From Candidatus Thorarchaeota archaeon SMTZ1-45 (lineage in GTDB: Archaea > Asgardarchaeota > Thorarchaeia > Thorarchaeales > Thorarchaeaceae): DNA of 64,000 nt. The stretch lies in contig LRSL01000086.1 in NCBI GenBank assembly GCA_001563335.1, positions 1-64,000 on the forward strand, in the 5' to 3' direction. A program made the translations under genes and the position numbers. The notes beneath the pieces were generated by a model. The model saw nothing but the letters and a program-made list of their open reading frames with translations. It ran no database searches and was not told the origin of the DNA. Shown here piece by piece: positions 52,048-60,860 of this stretch; the first letter of the stretch is position 1, and each line of letters opens with the position of its first letter.

Positions 52048-53106
52048 ATGGCAGCATCTCGCCGTTGGCAATTCAAGATCTGTCTAATTGGAGATGGCTA
52101 TGTCGGGAAGACAAGTATTCGTCGAAAGTACCTAGGACAGGGATTCAGGTCGAACTATATTCCATCATTGGGTGTTGATTTTGCACAAAAGACAGTAACG
52201 TACAATGGGGATGATGTTCGTTTGGTAATCTGGGACATAGCTGGGCAACCACAATTCCAGAGCCTACGAAAGCGCTACTACGAGGGGTGTAGTGGTCTGA
52301 TACTTGCTTATTCTGTGGTGGATAGAGAGTCATTCGATAATGCTTCCAAATGGTTGGTCGAGGCGAAGGGATTTATGGAGGATTTTCCTGCTTTGATTAT
52401 AGTAGGGAACAAAATCGATCTTCGGTCATATCATCCAAAAGAGAACATAATAACTTATGAAGAAGGTCTTGAGTTCACCAAGAAGTTCAGTGAACGACTA
52501 AACACTCCTGCCATCTTTATCGAAACCTCAGCATTGACGGGGGAGAATATCGATAGGGCGTTTGACAAACTGACTAGGCTAATGATTAATCCAGAGGATT
52601 ATCAGACAATTACTACGATGCATGAAGTACGTGTGGGGACCGCTGAGCAAAGCCAACCCTCTGCGTCTAGTTCTTTAACGCCTACTATTTCAAGCAGTCA
52701 ACCTGTTATAGAAATGCCATCTGTTGAAGAGTCAGTAATAGCTCAAGAGGATGAGGTTGCACTAACCATGACCCATTTGATCGAGCTCCGCGGAAAGCTG
52801 AAGAAGGCTGAAGAAGAGTTCCGTGATTACTCGTTGGAAGTCGAAACCAAGCTTCTTACACTCAGGAACACTGTTCATGTAAAGAAAATAATGTACGAGC
52901 ATCTAAGAGAACAGCTAACTCAAACTAGGCAGGAGTGGGCAGATGCCTATGACCAGCATGTTAAGTTGGACCAAGAGAAGAAACAGGAAATAGAGAAACG
53001 ATTGGCTCATATTGCTAAGATTAGAGACCAAATCGATGAGATTGAAACATCAATCAAGAAACAAGTAAGCAAACTGGATTTAGGTAAAAGTATGGACCAA
53101 TTATAG
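52048..53106 (+). CDS. Rab/Ras-like small GTPase with C-terminal coiled coil
   Basis: A 352-residue protein. The N-terminal 185 residues form a small GTPase: G1 GDGYVGKTS, G2 region YIPSLGVDF, G3 WDIAGQPQF, G4 NKID, G5 ETSAL. The text is close to eukaryotic Rab (YIP(T/S)(I/L)GVDF). A Ser/Pro-rich linker (about 195-230) joins it to a coiled coil of about 115 residues (residues 235-350). No C-terminal prenylation Cys is present. GGAGAGG precedes the ATG. Small GTPases of this kind are a hallmark of Asgard archaea; a coiled-coil fusion suggests a scaffolding or membrane-tethering role (inference). Confidence 0.88.
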   Translation: MAASRRWQFKICLIGDGYVGKTSIRRKYLGQGFRSNYIPSLGVDFAQKTVTYNGDDVRLVIWDIAGQPQFQSLRKRYYEGCSGLILAYSVVDRESFDNASKWLVEAKGFMEDFPALIIVGNKIDLRSYHPKENIITYEEGLEFTKKFSERLNTPAIFIETSALTGENIDRAFDKLTRLMINPEDYQTITTMHEVRVGTAEQSQPSASSSLTPTISSSQPVIEMPSVEESVIAQEDEVALTMTHLIELRGKLKKAEEEFRDYSLEVETKLLTLRNTVHVKKIMYEHLREQLTQTRQEWADAYDQHVKLDQEKKQEIEKRLAHIAKIRDQIDEIETSIKKQVSKLDLGKSMDQL

Positions 53107-53204
53107 TAATTTTTGAATTTCCATGAAGCACAGGTGTATGGTTTAAACTGAAAGTACTTTAACCAGAAGACAATGGTTCACGTTATCAAGGACCGTTACT
53201 ATTC

Positions 53205-54506
53205 TTGTCAGAGAAGCATCACGAACTAATCGATCAGAAAGTTCGAAATTCAAATCACGAGGGAAATGTCCTCACTGTGCTTAATCTCTCTCTAGTGACA
53301 TTCCTAGTTCTCCTTGGTCTAAGCATGGTTGCTCCAATTCTACCAACCTATGCAGAGAGTTTTCAAGTATCATACACCCTCGTAGGTTTCGTAGTTTCAT
53401 CCTTTGCTGTAACACGAATGGTTCTCGACATGCCTGCAGGACTACTCTCAAGAAGATTCGACAAGAAGAAAATAATGATTTCAGGATTGGTACTCATTTC
53501 AACTTCATCAATACTTGCTGGTTTTGCCCCCAACTATGGCACACTTGTAATCGCGCGTATGATAGAAGGCGCAGGCTCAGCGCTATACGTCACTACAGCC
53601 ACAGTGTTCCTAGCTCAAATATCAGGAGAGGAGAAAAGGGGGCAGTGGATGAGTTTGTATATGGGCATGTTGCTTCTCGGAGCAATCTTTGGACCAACAT
53701 TTGGAGGGGTTCTTGCAGACACTTACGATATTCGAGCCCCCTTCTTTGCTTATGCAATAATTACAGGCCTTGGTGTGTTTCCAACAATAACGCTGCCAAA
53801 ACTAGCTAATTCTGGGAATGCATCTTCATCTCTTAAGAGAGGCGAGATCCTAAGAGACATGAGAGAAGTTCTATCCACACCTTCATTTCTTCTAGTGACC
53901 TTTGCAGTCTTCACAACATTCTTTCTACGTACAGGAGTACGAACTACACTAGTACCGCTATTTGCCGCTAATAATCTGGGTCTTGATTCGGGTGCCATCG
54001 GTCTAGTACTTACGATTGGGGGGATAACGACTGCAATTACAATCACGCCCATGGGAAGTGTTTCAGACAGAATTGGGAGAAAGATTCCTCTAGCATTATG
54101 TCTCGTTTTGACTGCAGCTATCACTCTGGTGATTCCATTTTCTACGGATTTGCTAACATTATCAATTTCCCTAGGAATATATGGAGCCGTAATTGGTTTC
54201 TCAGGACCCAGCGCGGCTTATGTGACTGATTTATCACCACCGGATAAACTAGAAATATCCATGGGACTCTATCGCATGATCAGTGATTTCGGATTCGTTG
54301 TTGGACCGCTTCTGCTTGGTTTCATAGCTGACTTGACAGCTACACCAGTGGGTGGGGAGCCTCATTCTGGACTCATTGGCATGTTTCCCTTCTTGATAGC
54401 CTCAATTATTCTCATAGTTGCCTTCTTTGTACTTTTACGAGCTGATGATCCAGCAAGAGATAGAAGACAAAATGCCGTACTAAAGAGTGACTTACAACTC
54501 ATTTGA
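53205..54506 (+). CDS. MFS transporter (drug/metabolite type)
   Basis: A 433-residue permease with 12 membrane segments. Signatures: LGLSMVAPILPTYAESFQVS, RMVLDMPAGLLSRRFDKKK (loop 2-3) and ARMIEGAGSALYVT. The second half repeats ITPMGSVSDRIGRKIPLA. It resembles multidrug or sugar exporters of the 12-TM group. TTG start. The substrate is unknown. Confidence 0.85.
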   Translation: MSEKHHELIDQKVRNSNHEGNVLTVLNLSLVTFLVLLGLSMVAPILPTYAESFQVSYTLVGFVVSSFAVTRMVLDMPAGLLSRRFDKKKIMISGLVLISTSSILAGFAPNYGTLVIARMIEGAGSALYVTTATVFLAQISGEEKRGQWMSLYMGMLLLGAIFGPTFGGVLADTYDIRAPFFAYAIITGLGVFPTITLPKLANSGNASSSLKRGEILRDMREVLSTPSFLLVTFAVFTTFFLRTGVRTTLVPLFAANNLGLDSGAIGLVLTIGGITTAITITPMGSVSDRIGRKIPLALCLVLTAAITLVIPFSTDLLTLSISLGIYGAVIGFSGPSAAYVTDLSPPDKLEISMGLYRMISDFGFVVGPLLLGFIADLTATPVGGEPHSGLIGMFPFLIASIILIVAFFVLLRADDPARDRRQNAVLKSDLQLI

Positions 54507-54590
54507 ACAGATCAATTTCTATAATTAATTGGATTTATCTCAGTTGATAGTGATTCTACTTAGAACTATCCTCTTTTATACACGCGAGCT

Positions 54591-55088
54591 TTGATGAGGG
54601 ATATGGAGGACTTAGAAATGCATGAGGAGGAACTAAGAGAACTCATCACAGAAATTCGTGCCGCACGATCAAACCCAAAGAAGCTAAAGACTCTGCTTAA
54701 CAAGTATGAGAATGAATTTGGAACTCAAGCAGAGAAACGAGTTCTGGAGATCATCGCTGAAGATACTGAGAAGTCATGGGTGGGAATTGCTGAGGAAAGA
54801 GAGAATAATGACATTCAGGGCATCCTTGATACATTATGGGAGTCCTTTGAACGAGTGGGAGGAGAGTTCACTGTCAAGAGGACAAAAGATTCAGCACAGA
54901 TTCACTGTACAAAGTGCCCAATGGCTGACACGTACCTCAAGATTGGAAAGCCTGAGTATGGATTGATTTTTCATTGCAGTACTGATCCACACATTGTAGC
55001 CGGATTCAATCCGAAGATGGAGTTTAGAATCACAAAGAGGCTCATGACTGGGGATGAGTGTTGCAATCATTATTATCGTTTGAAATGA
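54591..55088 (+). CDS. L-2-amino-thiazoline-4-carboxylate hydrolase-like protein
   Basis: A 165-residue soluble protein. The N-terminal half is helical and charged. The C-terminal part (IHCTKCPMADTYLK, IFHCSTDPHIVAGFNPKMEF, GDECCNHYYRL) carries the Cys/Asp pattern of the ATC-hydrolase-like family. These small enzymes often have unknown true substrates. It is followed by a DUF308 membrane protein on the same strand. Confidence 0.55.
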   Translation: MMRDMEDLEMHEEELRELITEIRAARSNPKKLKTLLNKYENEFGTQAEKRVLEIIAEDTEKSWVGIAEERENNDIQGILDTLWESFERVGGEFTVKRTKDSAQIHCTKCPMADTYLKIGKPEYGLIFHCSTDPHIVAGFNPKMEFRITKRLMTGDECCNHYYRLK

Positions 55089-55172
55089 CATCTCCAAATG
55101 TGAAAGTCTGAAGAATGCTAGCAGATGAAAATCCAAAAACCTCATTATTGATGAATGTGAATAGTGTAGAAC

Positions 55173-55715
55173 ATGTCATTAGAAGGGTATCCTAATTGGA
55201 TTCGAGGTATTGATGTATTTATTGGACTCGTTACAATCATTGTAGGAGCCTGGATCTTATTAAGTCCAGATCTTGTTGAAGCCACTTTAGTACTCGCGAT
55301 GGCTATTGGTCTTTTTCTAATCGGTGTGGTAAGATTTGGGAAAGGTATCACCATGAGTGGCTTGACAATGACAAGCCGTGCCATGAAGATATTGAGTGGT
55401 ATTGGAGCAATTGTCCTCTCGATTCTTTCTTTTATATTTAGTAGTTTGACGATAGTAGCCTTGATTTCATTACTAACCTTCGCAATAATGATACTAGGAA
55501 TTTCAAGGATTGTTGTTGGGTATAATGAGAAGACATTATCGGCTTGGGTGAGATGGATGAATATTCTTGGTGGAGGAATTGTATTCTTCTTTGGATTCTT
55601 TGCAGCAATTCTTTCAGGTTTAGGATTCTTTACACTTAGGCTGCTGATATCTTGTGCGTTTATGGTCCTAGGACTTATCCGAATTGCAGCTGCATCGAAA
55701 GGGGAGTTGACGTAG
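55173..55715 (+). CDS. DUF308-family membrane protein (HdeD-like)
   Basis: A 180-residue integral protein with about six membrane segments, arranged as three pairs, each ending in a Gly-Ile-x-R-(I/F) phrase (LIGVVRFGKGI, ILGISRIVVGY, VLGLIRIAAASK). This threefold pattern is typical of DUF308/HdeD. Function unknown, perhaps stress-related. The next gene follows after 24 nt. Confidence 0.8.
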   Translation: MSLEGYPNWIRGIDVFIGLVTIIVGAWILLSPDLVEATLVLAMAIGLFLIGVVRFGKGITMSGLTMTSRAMKILSGIGAIVLSILSFIFSSLTIVALISLLTFAIMILGISRIVVGYNEKTLSAWVRWMNILGGGIVFFFGFFAAILSGLGFFTLRLLISCAFMVLGLIRIAAASKGELT

Positions 55716-55739
55716 AAAGAAAAAGAGAGAGAGGATTGT

Positions 55740-56327
55740 ATGCCAACTAAAGAAAAAGGTGCACGCATTCCACAAAGAAGTGCATATACAGTGAAGAATT
55801 TGCTTGGGGATCTCAAGAAACTCAAACTGACACCAAGCACACTCTACACTGTCGGAACTGAAATCATCTACTTCGAGTGGACACAAGCTCGTGAAGAATT
55901 AGGGGAGCAGGATGAGATTACTATACATCTTGAGGAACTTATGAGATTCATGCAAACAGATTATGAAAGACGGCTCTTACAGGGCGAATTAAGACGCGAA
56001 AAGGATACTCCTAACGAAGCAATTAACACTTTTCTTAAAGAAACACCTATTGAGTTTCAGTCTTATGTGCTCAAAAGACCTGGACCTTTTGTACAAGGAG
56101 TATTGCAAGCAATGCATACTCAAAGTGAGAGAGAGATAGCACGTTACAAAAGAACAGAGAACGGAATTCGTAAAGAGTTAGAAGAACATCCAAAAGATCC
56201 TGAGTTGTGGAATCATCTTCGTCTTGTGCTTTGGATTATTGGTCAATATGATGACGCAAGTGATGCGTATAAACGAGCCAAAATATTCGGATGGGACAAG
56301 ACTAAGTCAAAGATTGTTGGAATATAG
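55740..56327 (+). CDS. hypothetical helical protein with TPR-like end
   Basis: A 195-residue soluble protein, mostly helical. Residues about 150-190 (DPELWNHLRLVLWIIGQYDDASDAYKRA) form a TPR-like helix pair. The N-terminus is basic and there are many charged residues throughout. AGAGAGAGG lies about 6 nt before the ATG. No family recognised. It may share a transcript with the DUF308 gene. Confidence 0.6.
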   Translation: MPTKEKGARIPQRSAYTVKNLLGDLKKLKLTPSTLYTVGTEIIYFEWTQAREELGEQDEITIHLEELMRFMQTDYERRLLQGELRREKDTPNEAINTFLKETPIEFQSYVLKRPGPFVQGVLQAMHTQSEREIARYKRTENGIRKELEEHPKDPELWNHLRLVLWIIGQYDDASDAYKRAKIFGWDKTKSKIVGI

Positions 56328-56416
56328 CATTAGCCCTCTCAAATACCTGATTGGAATCGGTGGGTTTGAATACATCTTATGTTCTTGATATATCTAAACC
56401 AGAAGGAGGTTTTTGA

Positions 56417-56833
56417 ATGACATCAAAAGAATTAATGGAAATGTTGAATCAAGCTATTGCGAGAGAGATACAAGTAAGTATACAATATATGTGGCAGCAT
56501 GTCAGGATTTATGGATTTGACCATCTAGCAATTGCTGAAGAGCTGAAGAAAACTGCAATCGCAGAGATGAAACATGCTGAGAGCATTGCAGAGAGAGGTG
56601 ACTATCTTGGGGGTGTTCCTACCACGACTCCGGCAATAATAACAGTTGTAAACAAACCACAAGAAATGATCACTCTTGATATGCATGCAGAGGAGGAGGC
56701 TATTGAACTTTACAAGAAGATTATAGAGCGTGCAGATGAAGAGAAAGACTATGTGACTCGAGAACTTTTTGAGAACATACTCTCAGATGAGGAAGATCAT
56801 CACAACGTGTTCAGGACTTTACTTGAGAAGTAG
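56417..56833 (+). CDS. ferritin-like diiron protein (bacterioferritin family)
   Basis: A 138-residue four-helix protein. The diiron ligands are visible: Glu in AIAREIQVSIQYMWQH, E and H in AEMKHAESIAE, Glu in HAEEEAIELYKK, and E/H in SDEEDHHNVF. It probably oxidises and stores iron or protects against peroxide. AAGGAGG is 8 nt before the ATG. It converges on the MgtA-like ATPase. Confidence 0.85.
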   Translation: MTSKELMEMLNQAIAREIQVSIQYMWQHVRIYGFDHLAIAEELKKTAIAEMKHAESIAERGDYLGGVPTTTPAIITVVNKPQEMITLDMHAEEEAIELYKKIIERADEEKDYVTRELFENILSDEEDHHNVFRTLLEK

Positions 56834-56849
56834 AGAGCTAGAATAACAT

Positions 56850-59360
56850 TCAAAATTCAGCATATCTGTAGAAGACCCACTTGACAAGTTCAGTGGAGAT
56901 TACATAGAGAATAGCAATTGCTAGAAGAATACCTATGACAAACAAAGACAAAGGAGTGAAACTAAGAATCAAAGCAGCAGGTGAATATGGCAAGAAAAGA
57001 ACAATCAGTAATACTGCAATTGATGAGCCAAAAAGACGTTTGCTTGGTCTACTCTTCCAGAAGAGTCTTCGTGTCCTGATTACAAGCATTATGAGCAATT
57101 CGGTTATAACAGACAGGACAAACCATCCTGTCTGAAATAGAGTTTCTGTTGAGTGGAGTAATAGTAGAAAGACTGCGAATGTGAGAAGATCAAATAGTGT
57201 GCTCTGCAGACCAAAGGTGGCCATAAACTGCGTTATAAAGCGTATATTCCATCTTCGTGGTTTGTCTATTAATTCCTCATCCACATCGTCAGTTGAAATT
57301 GTAGTCGCAGGAAAGTCTGTTAGCAAGTTGATTGTGAGTATTTGTTTGGGTAGCAATGGTAAGAATGGTAGGATTAGGGAGGCAAATGCCATGCTAAACA
57401 TATTACCAAAATTTGCACTTGTTGTGACAAAGATGTATTTCATCGTATTGGCAAATGTCTTTCTGCCAGAATCAACACCTTTGATTAATACATCAAGATT
57501 CTTCTCAAGGAGAACAATCTCTGCAGCCTGTTTGGCAACGTCAACCGCTCCTTCAACGGATATGCCGACATCAGCTGCATGGATTGCAGACGCATCATTT
57601 ATGCCATCTCCCATGAATCCGACTACATATCCTGATTTCCTAAGTGAAAGAATTACACGCTCCTTTTGATTCGGTTCCACTTCTGCAAATATGTCTGTTT
57701 GACCTGCTTGCACCATTAATGCTTCGTCACTCATTTGACGTAATTGTGTTCCTGTAATGATCTTTGGTTGTGCTATACCTATTTGGGTTGCCAGATTCGT
57801 GGCGACGAGCTTGTTATCACCGGTTATCATTTTGAACTGAATCATTCGATCCTGCAGGTTGGCAATTACTCGGTCAATTCCAGGTTTCGGAGGGTCATAA
57901 AGTACAATGAAACCCAAGAAGGTCATATCTGATTCGAAGCTTCGGTCAATCGTTTCTACCAATCCAACATTTCGATAAGCAACCCCTATGGTTCGATAGC
58001 CCTGACTGCTGAAATCCGCCAGTTTTGCTAGTATTCTGCTTTTTGCTTCTTCAACAGACATTGTCACATTTGAATTAATTTGTACTTGAGAGCACACGTC
58101 CAGTACATTTTGAACAGCACCTTTTGTAATTAGAATGTTAACTCCGTCTTCAGCAATCAAGATACTGAGTTTCTTGCGCACGAAATCAAATGGCAATTCG
58201 TCAGATTTAGAATAGTTATGAACATCAAAATTGCTGCTCTTTATTATCGCTTCGTCAATTGGATTAGTATATCCGCTCTGATAGTAGGCATTGAGATAGG
58301 CATAGAAACGGACTTGGTCGTTTGGATTCCCCTCAATGTCCACAGATGAATGAACTACAACCCGTCCTTCTGTTACTGTCCCTGTTTTGTCAGAACACAA
58401 GAGATTCATAGATCCAAAGTCCTCGATGGAATTGAGACGTTTGACAATTACCTTTTCATTTGCCATCTGCTGTGCACCTTTTGCAAGGTTAATACTTATG
58501 ACAGCAGGCAGTAGTTGTGGTGTAATACCTACAGCAAGAGCTAGAGCGAACATCAATGAATCAAATACAGGTCGATTGGAGTAGACATTGAGTGCAAAAA
58601 TCGCAACTATGAAGATTAGGGTGAGCTCCATTAATAAATATCCGAATCTCGTTATCCCCCTCTCGAATTCTGTCACTGGAGGCTTGACTCTTAGCCTTTC
58701 TGAAATCTCTCCCAATTGGGTCTGCAATCCAGTAAGGACGACTACTGCTTTCCCGGTGCCGCTTACAACACTTGTTCCCATAAACAAAGCATTTTGTCGT
58801 AAATCTGACTCTTTCAATTCCTGAGATTGTTGTTTCTTTTCAGCAGGAAATGTTTCTCCTGTCAAAGCTGCTTCATTCACATAGAAATCCTTAGAGTCCA
58901 ATATTCTGCAGTCGCCAGGAATGATGTCACCGGCATTAAGGATTACAATGTCACCTGGAACTATCTGTTCCAGAGGAACTTCGATTTCACCTTGATCTCT
59001 TAGAACTGCAACACGAATCTTAATCATTTCAAGGAGCTTTTCTACAGCATCAGTAGTCGTTTTTTCTTGCCAAAACCCAAGGCTACTACTCAAAACCAAG
59101 ATGCCCGCAATTATCAGACCGTCAATATTGTCGCTCGTTGCAAAAGCTAGAATTGAAGAAAATAGAAGAATAAGGATTATTGGACTTTTGAATTGACTAG
59201 CAAGTATAGAGAGAGCGTCTGTTCTTTTTTTTGGCTTCAGCCTGTTAGGTCCATATTTGGCCAGTCTATCTTTTGCCTCTTCTGATGTGAGACCTATGGT
59301 AGTTGTACCAAGTTCTTGAATTAAGACATTCAAGTCTTCAGTCCAGAGGTCAACCCCCAT
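56850..59360 (-). CDS. mgtA: P-type ATPase, Mg2+ importer type (MgtA-like)
   Basis: An 836-residue P3-type ATPase. Actuator motif: LTGETFPAEKK. Phosphorylation site: LLCSDKTGTVTEG. Nucleotide domain: MTGDNKLVATNLATQIG, and the hinge GDGINDASAIHAADVGIS. The segment DSGRKTFANTMKYIFVTTSANFGN is specific for MgtA-type pumps. About ten membrane segments. It imports Mg2+ (established for the family). No other gene of an mgt operon is near. Confidence 0.85.
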   Translation of the reverse strand: MGVDLWTEDLNVLIQELGTTTIGLTSEEAKDRLAKYGPNRLKPKKRTDALSILASQFKSPIILILLFSSILAFATSDNIDGLIIAGILVLSSSLGFWQEKTTTDAVEKLLEMIKIRVAVLRDQGEIEVPLEQIVPGDIVILNAGDIIPGDCRILDSKDFYVNEAALTGETFPAEKKQQSQELKESDLRQNALFMGTSVVSGTGKAVVVLTGLQTQLGEISERLRVKPPVTEFERGITRFGYLLMELTLIFIVAIFALNVYSNRPVFDSLMFALALAVGITPQLLPAVISINLAKGAQQMANEKVIVKRLNSIEDFGSMNLLCSDKTGTVTEGRVVVHSSVDIEGNPNDQVRFYAYLNAYYQSGYTNPIDEAIIKSSNFDVHNYSKSDELPFDFVRKKLSILIAEDGVNILITKGAVQNVLDVCSQVQINSNVTMSVEEAKSRILAKLADFSSQGYRTIGVAYRNVGLVETIDRSFESDMTFLGFIVLYDPPKPGIDRVIANLQDRMIQFKMITGDNKLVATNLATQIGIAQPKIITGTQLRQMSDEALMVQAGQTDIFAEVEPNQKERVILSLRKSGYVVGFMGDGINDASAIHAADVGISVEGAVDVAKQAAEIVLLEKNLDVLIKGVDSGRKTFANTMKYIFVTTSANFGNMFSMAFASLILPFLPLLPKQILTINLLTDFPATTISTDDVDEELIDKPRRWNIRFITQFMATFGLQSTLFDLLTFAVFLLLLHSTETLFQTGWFVLSVITELLIMLVIRTRRLFWKSRPSKRLFGSSIAVLLIVLFLPYSPAALILSFTPLSLFVIGILLAIAILYVISTELVKWVFYRYAEF

Positions 59361-59503
59361 TCAGCTCACTCAACAATCTTAAGGCAATCTATCATTTATG
59401 CATTAGGATTGTGATAGATAAAAGTAGATTTCTTAAAGTCATAAGGAGAGAGCTGTCGTTGAGCTCATTTAGCAAGTTTTTCTTTTCAGTTGCAAGACCA
59501 TAA

Positions 59504-59914
59504 CTATCCGATTCTTTTGCGCACTCGTTCAGCAGCTCTCGCACGTGTATGTTCAGCCATATATATCATTGAAAACAGAATACCTCCAATCACAAGAAAG
59601 AAGGCATCTGGTATTAGGAGGCTTTCCATTGCTAATGTTATACATATTGGGATAAAATGCAAGAATGCAAGTAGCAGGACAACATAATGATTTTCTAATC
59701 TTCCTCCAAATACGCCAATGGCAAGCAAAACTATTAGACTGGATAAAGACACGAGAGTTAGAATGATTTGAAGATTGACCAAGATTGCTGTGAATGTAAT
59801 CTGCTGTATCAAAGTGATTAACCAGTTACCATATATTCCAATGACGATTCCCTCAAATAACATCAGTTGTTCGTTCCTAGTTACATTTTGATTTGATTGG
59901 TCAGATGAGGTCAT
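59504..59914 (-). CDS. small integral membrane protein
   Basis: A 136-residue protein with four hydrophobic stretches (for example LITLIQQITFTAILVNLQII and LLAFLHFIPICITLAM). Basic C-terminus (HTRARAAERVRKR). No family recognised. It lies upstream of the MgtA-like gene on the same strand. Confidence 0.55.
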   Translation of the reverse strand: MTSSDQSNQNVTRNEQLMLFEGIVIGIYGNWLITLIQQITFTAILVNLQIILTLVSLSSLIVLLAIGVFGGRLENHYVVLLLAFLHFIPICITLAMESLLIPDAFFLVIGGILFSMIYMAEHTRARAAERVRKRIG

Positions 59915-60020
59915 GACGAAGATTTCTCCAAAGAAATCGGATGGAAAATGAGATTAAATCTTATCCCTCAACCTTACCTAGATTTAGTAATGCTCTCCAA
60001 AAGAATCAGGCTGGAAGCCC

Positions 60021-60239
60021 TCATTTCCCATCATCATGTCGCCAAATCATTATTGCGAGTATGATGAGAATAACACCAGTCATCCAGTGATGATACTGAA
60101 ATCCAAATAGTGCAATGTGATACTCGCTTAGGTCTGGAAGAATATGTCCAATTGGAAAACCAAACATCCACAGTTCGTCCGTAAGAAATACAATCCCTAC
60201 AAGCGTCAGTAGAATTGCGAACATTTTCTTTTTCGACAT
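60021..60239 (-). CDS. two-TM small membrane protein
   Basis: A 72-residue protein with two membrane spans, FAILLTLVGIVFLTDELWMF and a second at GVILIILAIMIW, and a His-rich middle (HIALFGFQYHHW). No known family; possibly a small subunit or membrane regulator. Confidence 0.5.
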   Translation of the reverse strand: MSKKKMFAILLTLVGIVFLTDELWMFGFPIGHILPDLSEYHIALFGFQYHHWMTGVILIILAIMIWRHDDGK

Positions 60240-60648
60240 TCTGGTTTCCCAGTACTGTAAATATTTTCGACAGGAACAGATAATGTCGATTATAGGTGTT
60301 TTGATATTGCGTTTAAAGGATGTGAATAGTGATTCACACTACGAGTAGCATTTAAAGAGATTAAGTGATTATTTAATAAAGAGCTAATAAAACTTGAAAA
60401 TGACTTAAAATATCTATTATGCCTATTTTCCCCCTTATAAGGCAAAAGATTCGTAATACTAATAAGTGGAAAATCCTGTTTTTAATGTTAGAAAGAAGGA
60501 CGAAAAACACGCATACAGGTCTAATATTCATAGACCGTCGATGTTCATAGGCGTTCCATTGACGCTAATAATTAATAGTAACGGACCAAGCGCAAATGTC
60601 CTGCTTATCAATACCAAAATGCTGAATCCGCTACAATAGGTGATATAC
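60240..60648. other. 409-nt gene-poor region with hairpins
   Basis: No convincing ORF. Visible structure: GTGAAT-AGTG-ATTCAC (60322-60337) and GGTCTA...TAGACC (60518-60536), plus a GCGT...ACGC pair near 60550-60570. TATA-like runs occur near 60370-60420. It may hold an unrecognised small RNA or only the promoter of the 60649 gene. Confidence 0.35.
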
Positions 60649-60843
60649 ATGAAGGAAAAACTGAGAGAGAGGTTACCAATTATCGAGTGGCCTGATATAG
60701 AGAGAAGAATGGCAATAATATCACGAATGACGAGTGAACCCCCAGCTAAAACACAGAAAAAAGAGAGTCCAGAGCTAGTAGAGAGGACTGATATTCCATC
60801 TCCTTTCTCAGGTGAATCTTCAGAGATTGAAAGGAAAATCTAG
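60649..60843 (+). CDS. 64-residue hypothetical protein upstream of KamA
   Basis: ATG at 60649 with GGTGA 6 nt upstream; an in-frame ATG three codons earlier (60640) is less well placed. The N-terminal half is basic and helical (MKEKLRERLPIIEWPDIERR). The rest is Pro/Ser/Glu-rich and probably disordered. It ends 17 nt before the radical SAM gene. Possibly an accessory of that enzyme (inference). Confidence 0.45.
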   Translation: MKEKLRERLPIIEWPDIERRMAIISRMTSEPPAKTQKKESPELVERTDIPSPFSGESSEIERKI

Positions 60844-60860
60844 GCAAGTGTTGGGATAGT

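Noticed and set aside
55145-55840. 231-residue minus-strand ORF
   Set aside because: It is antisense to the DUF308 membrane protein, has Ile/Pro-rich low-quality composition and no recognisable motif; the plus-strand gene explains it.
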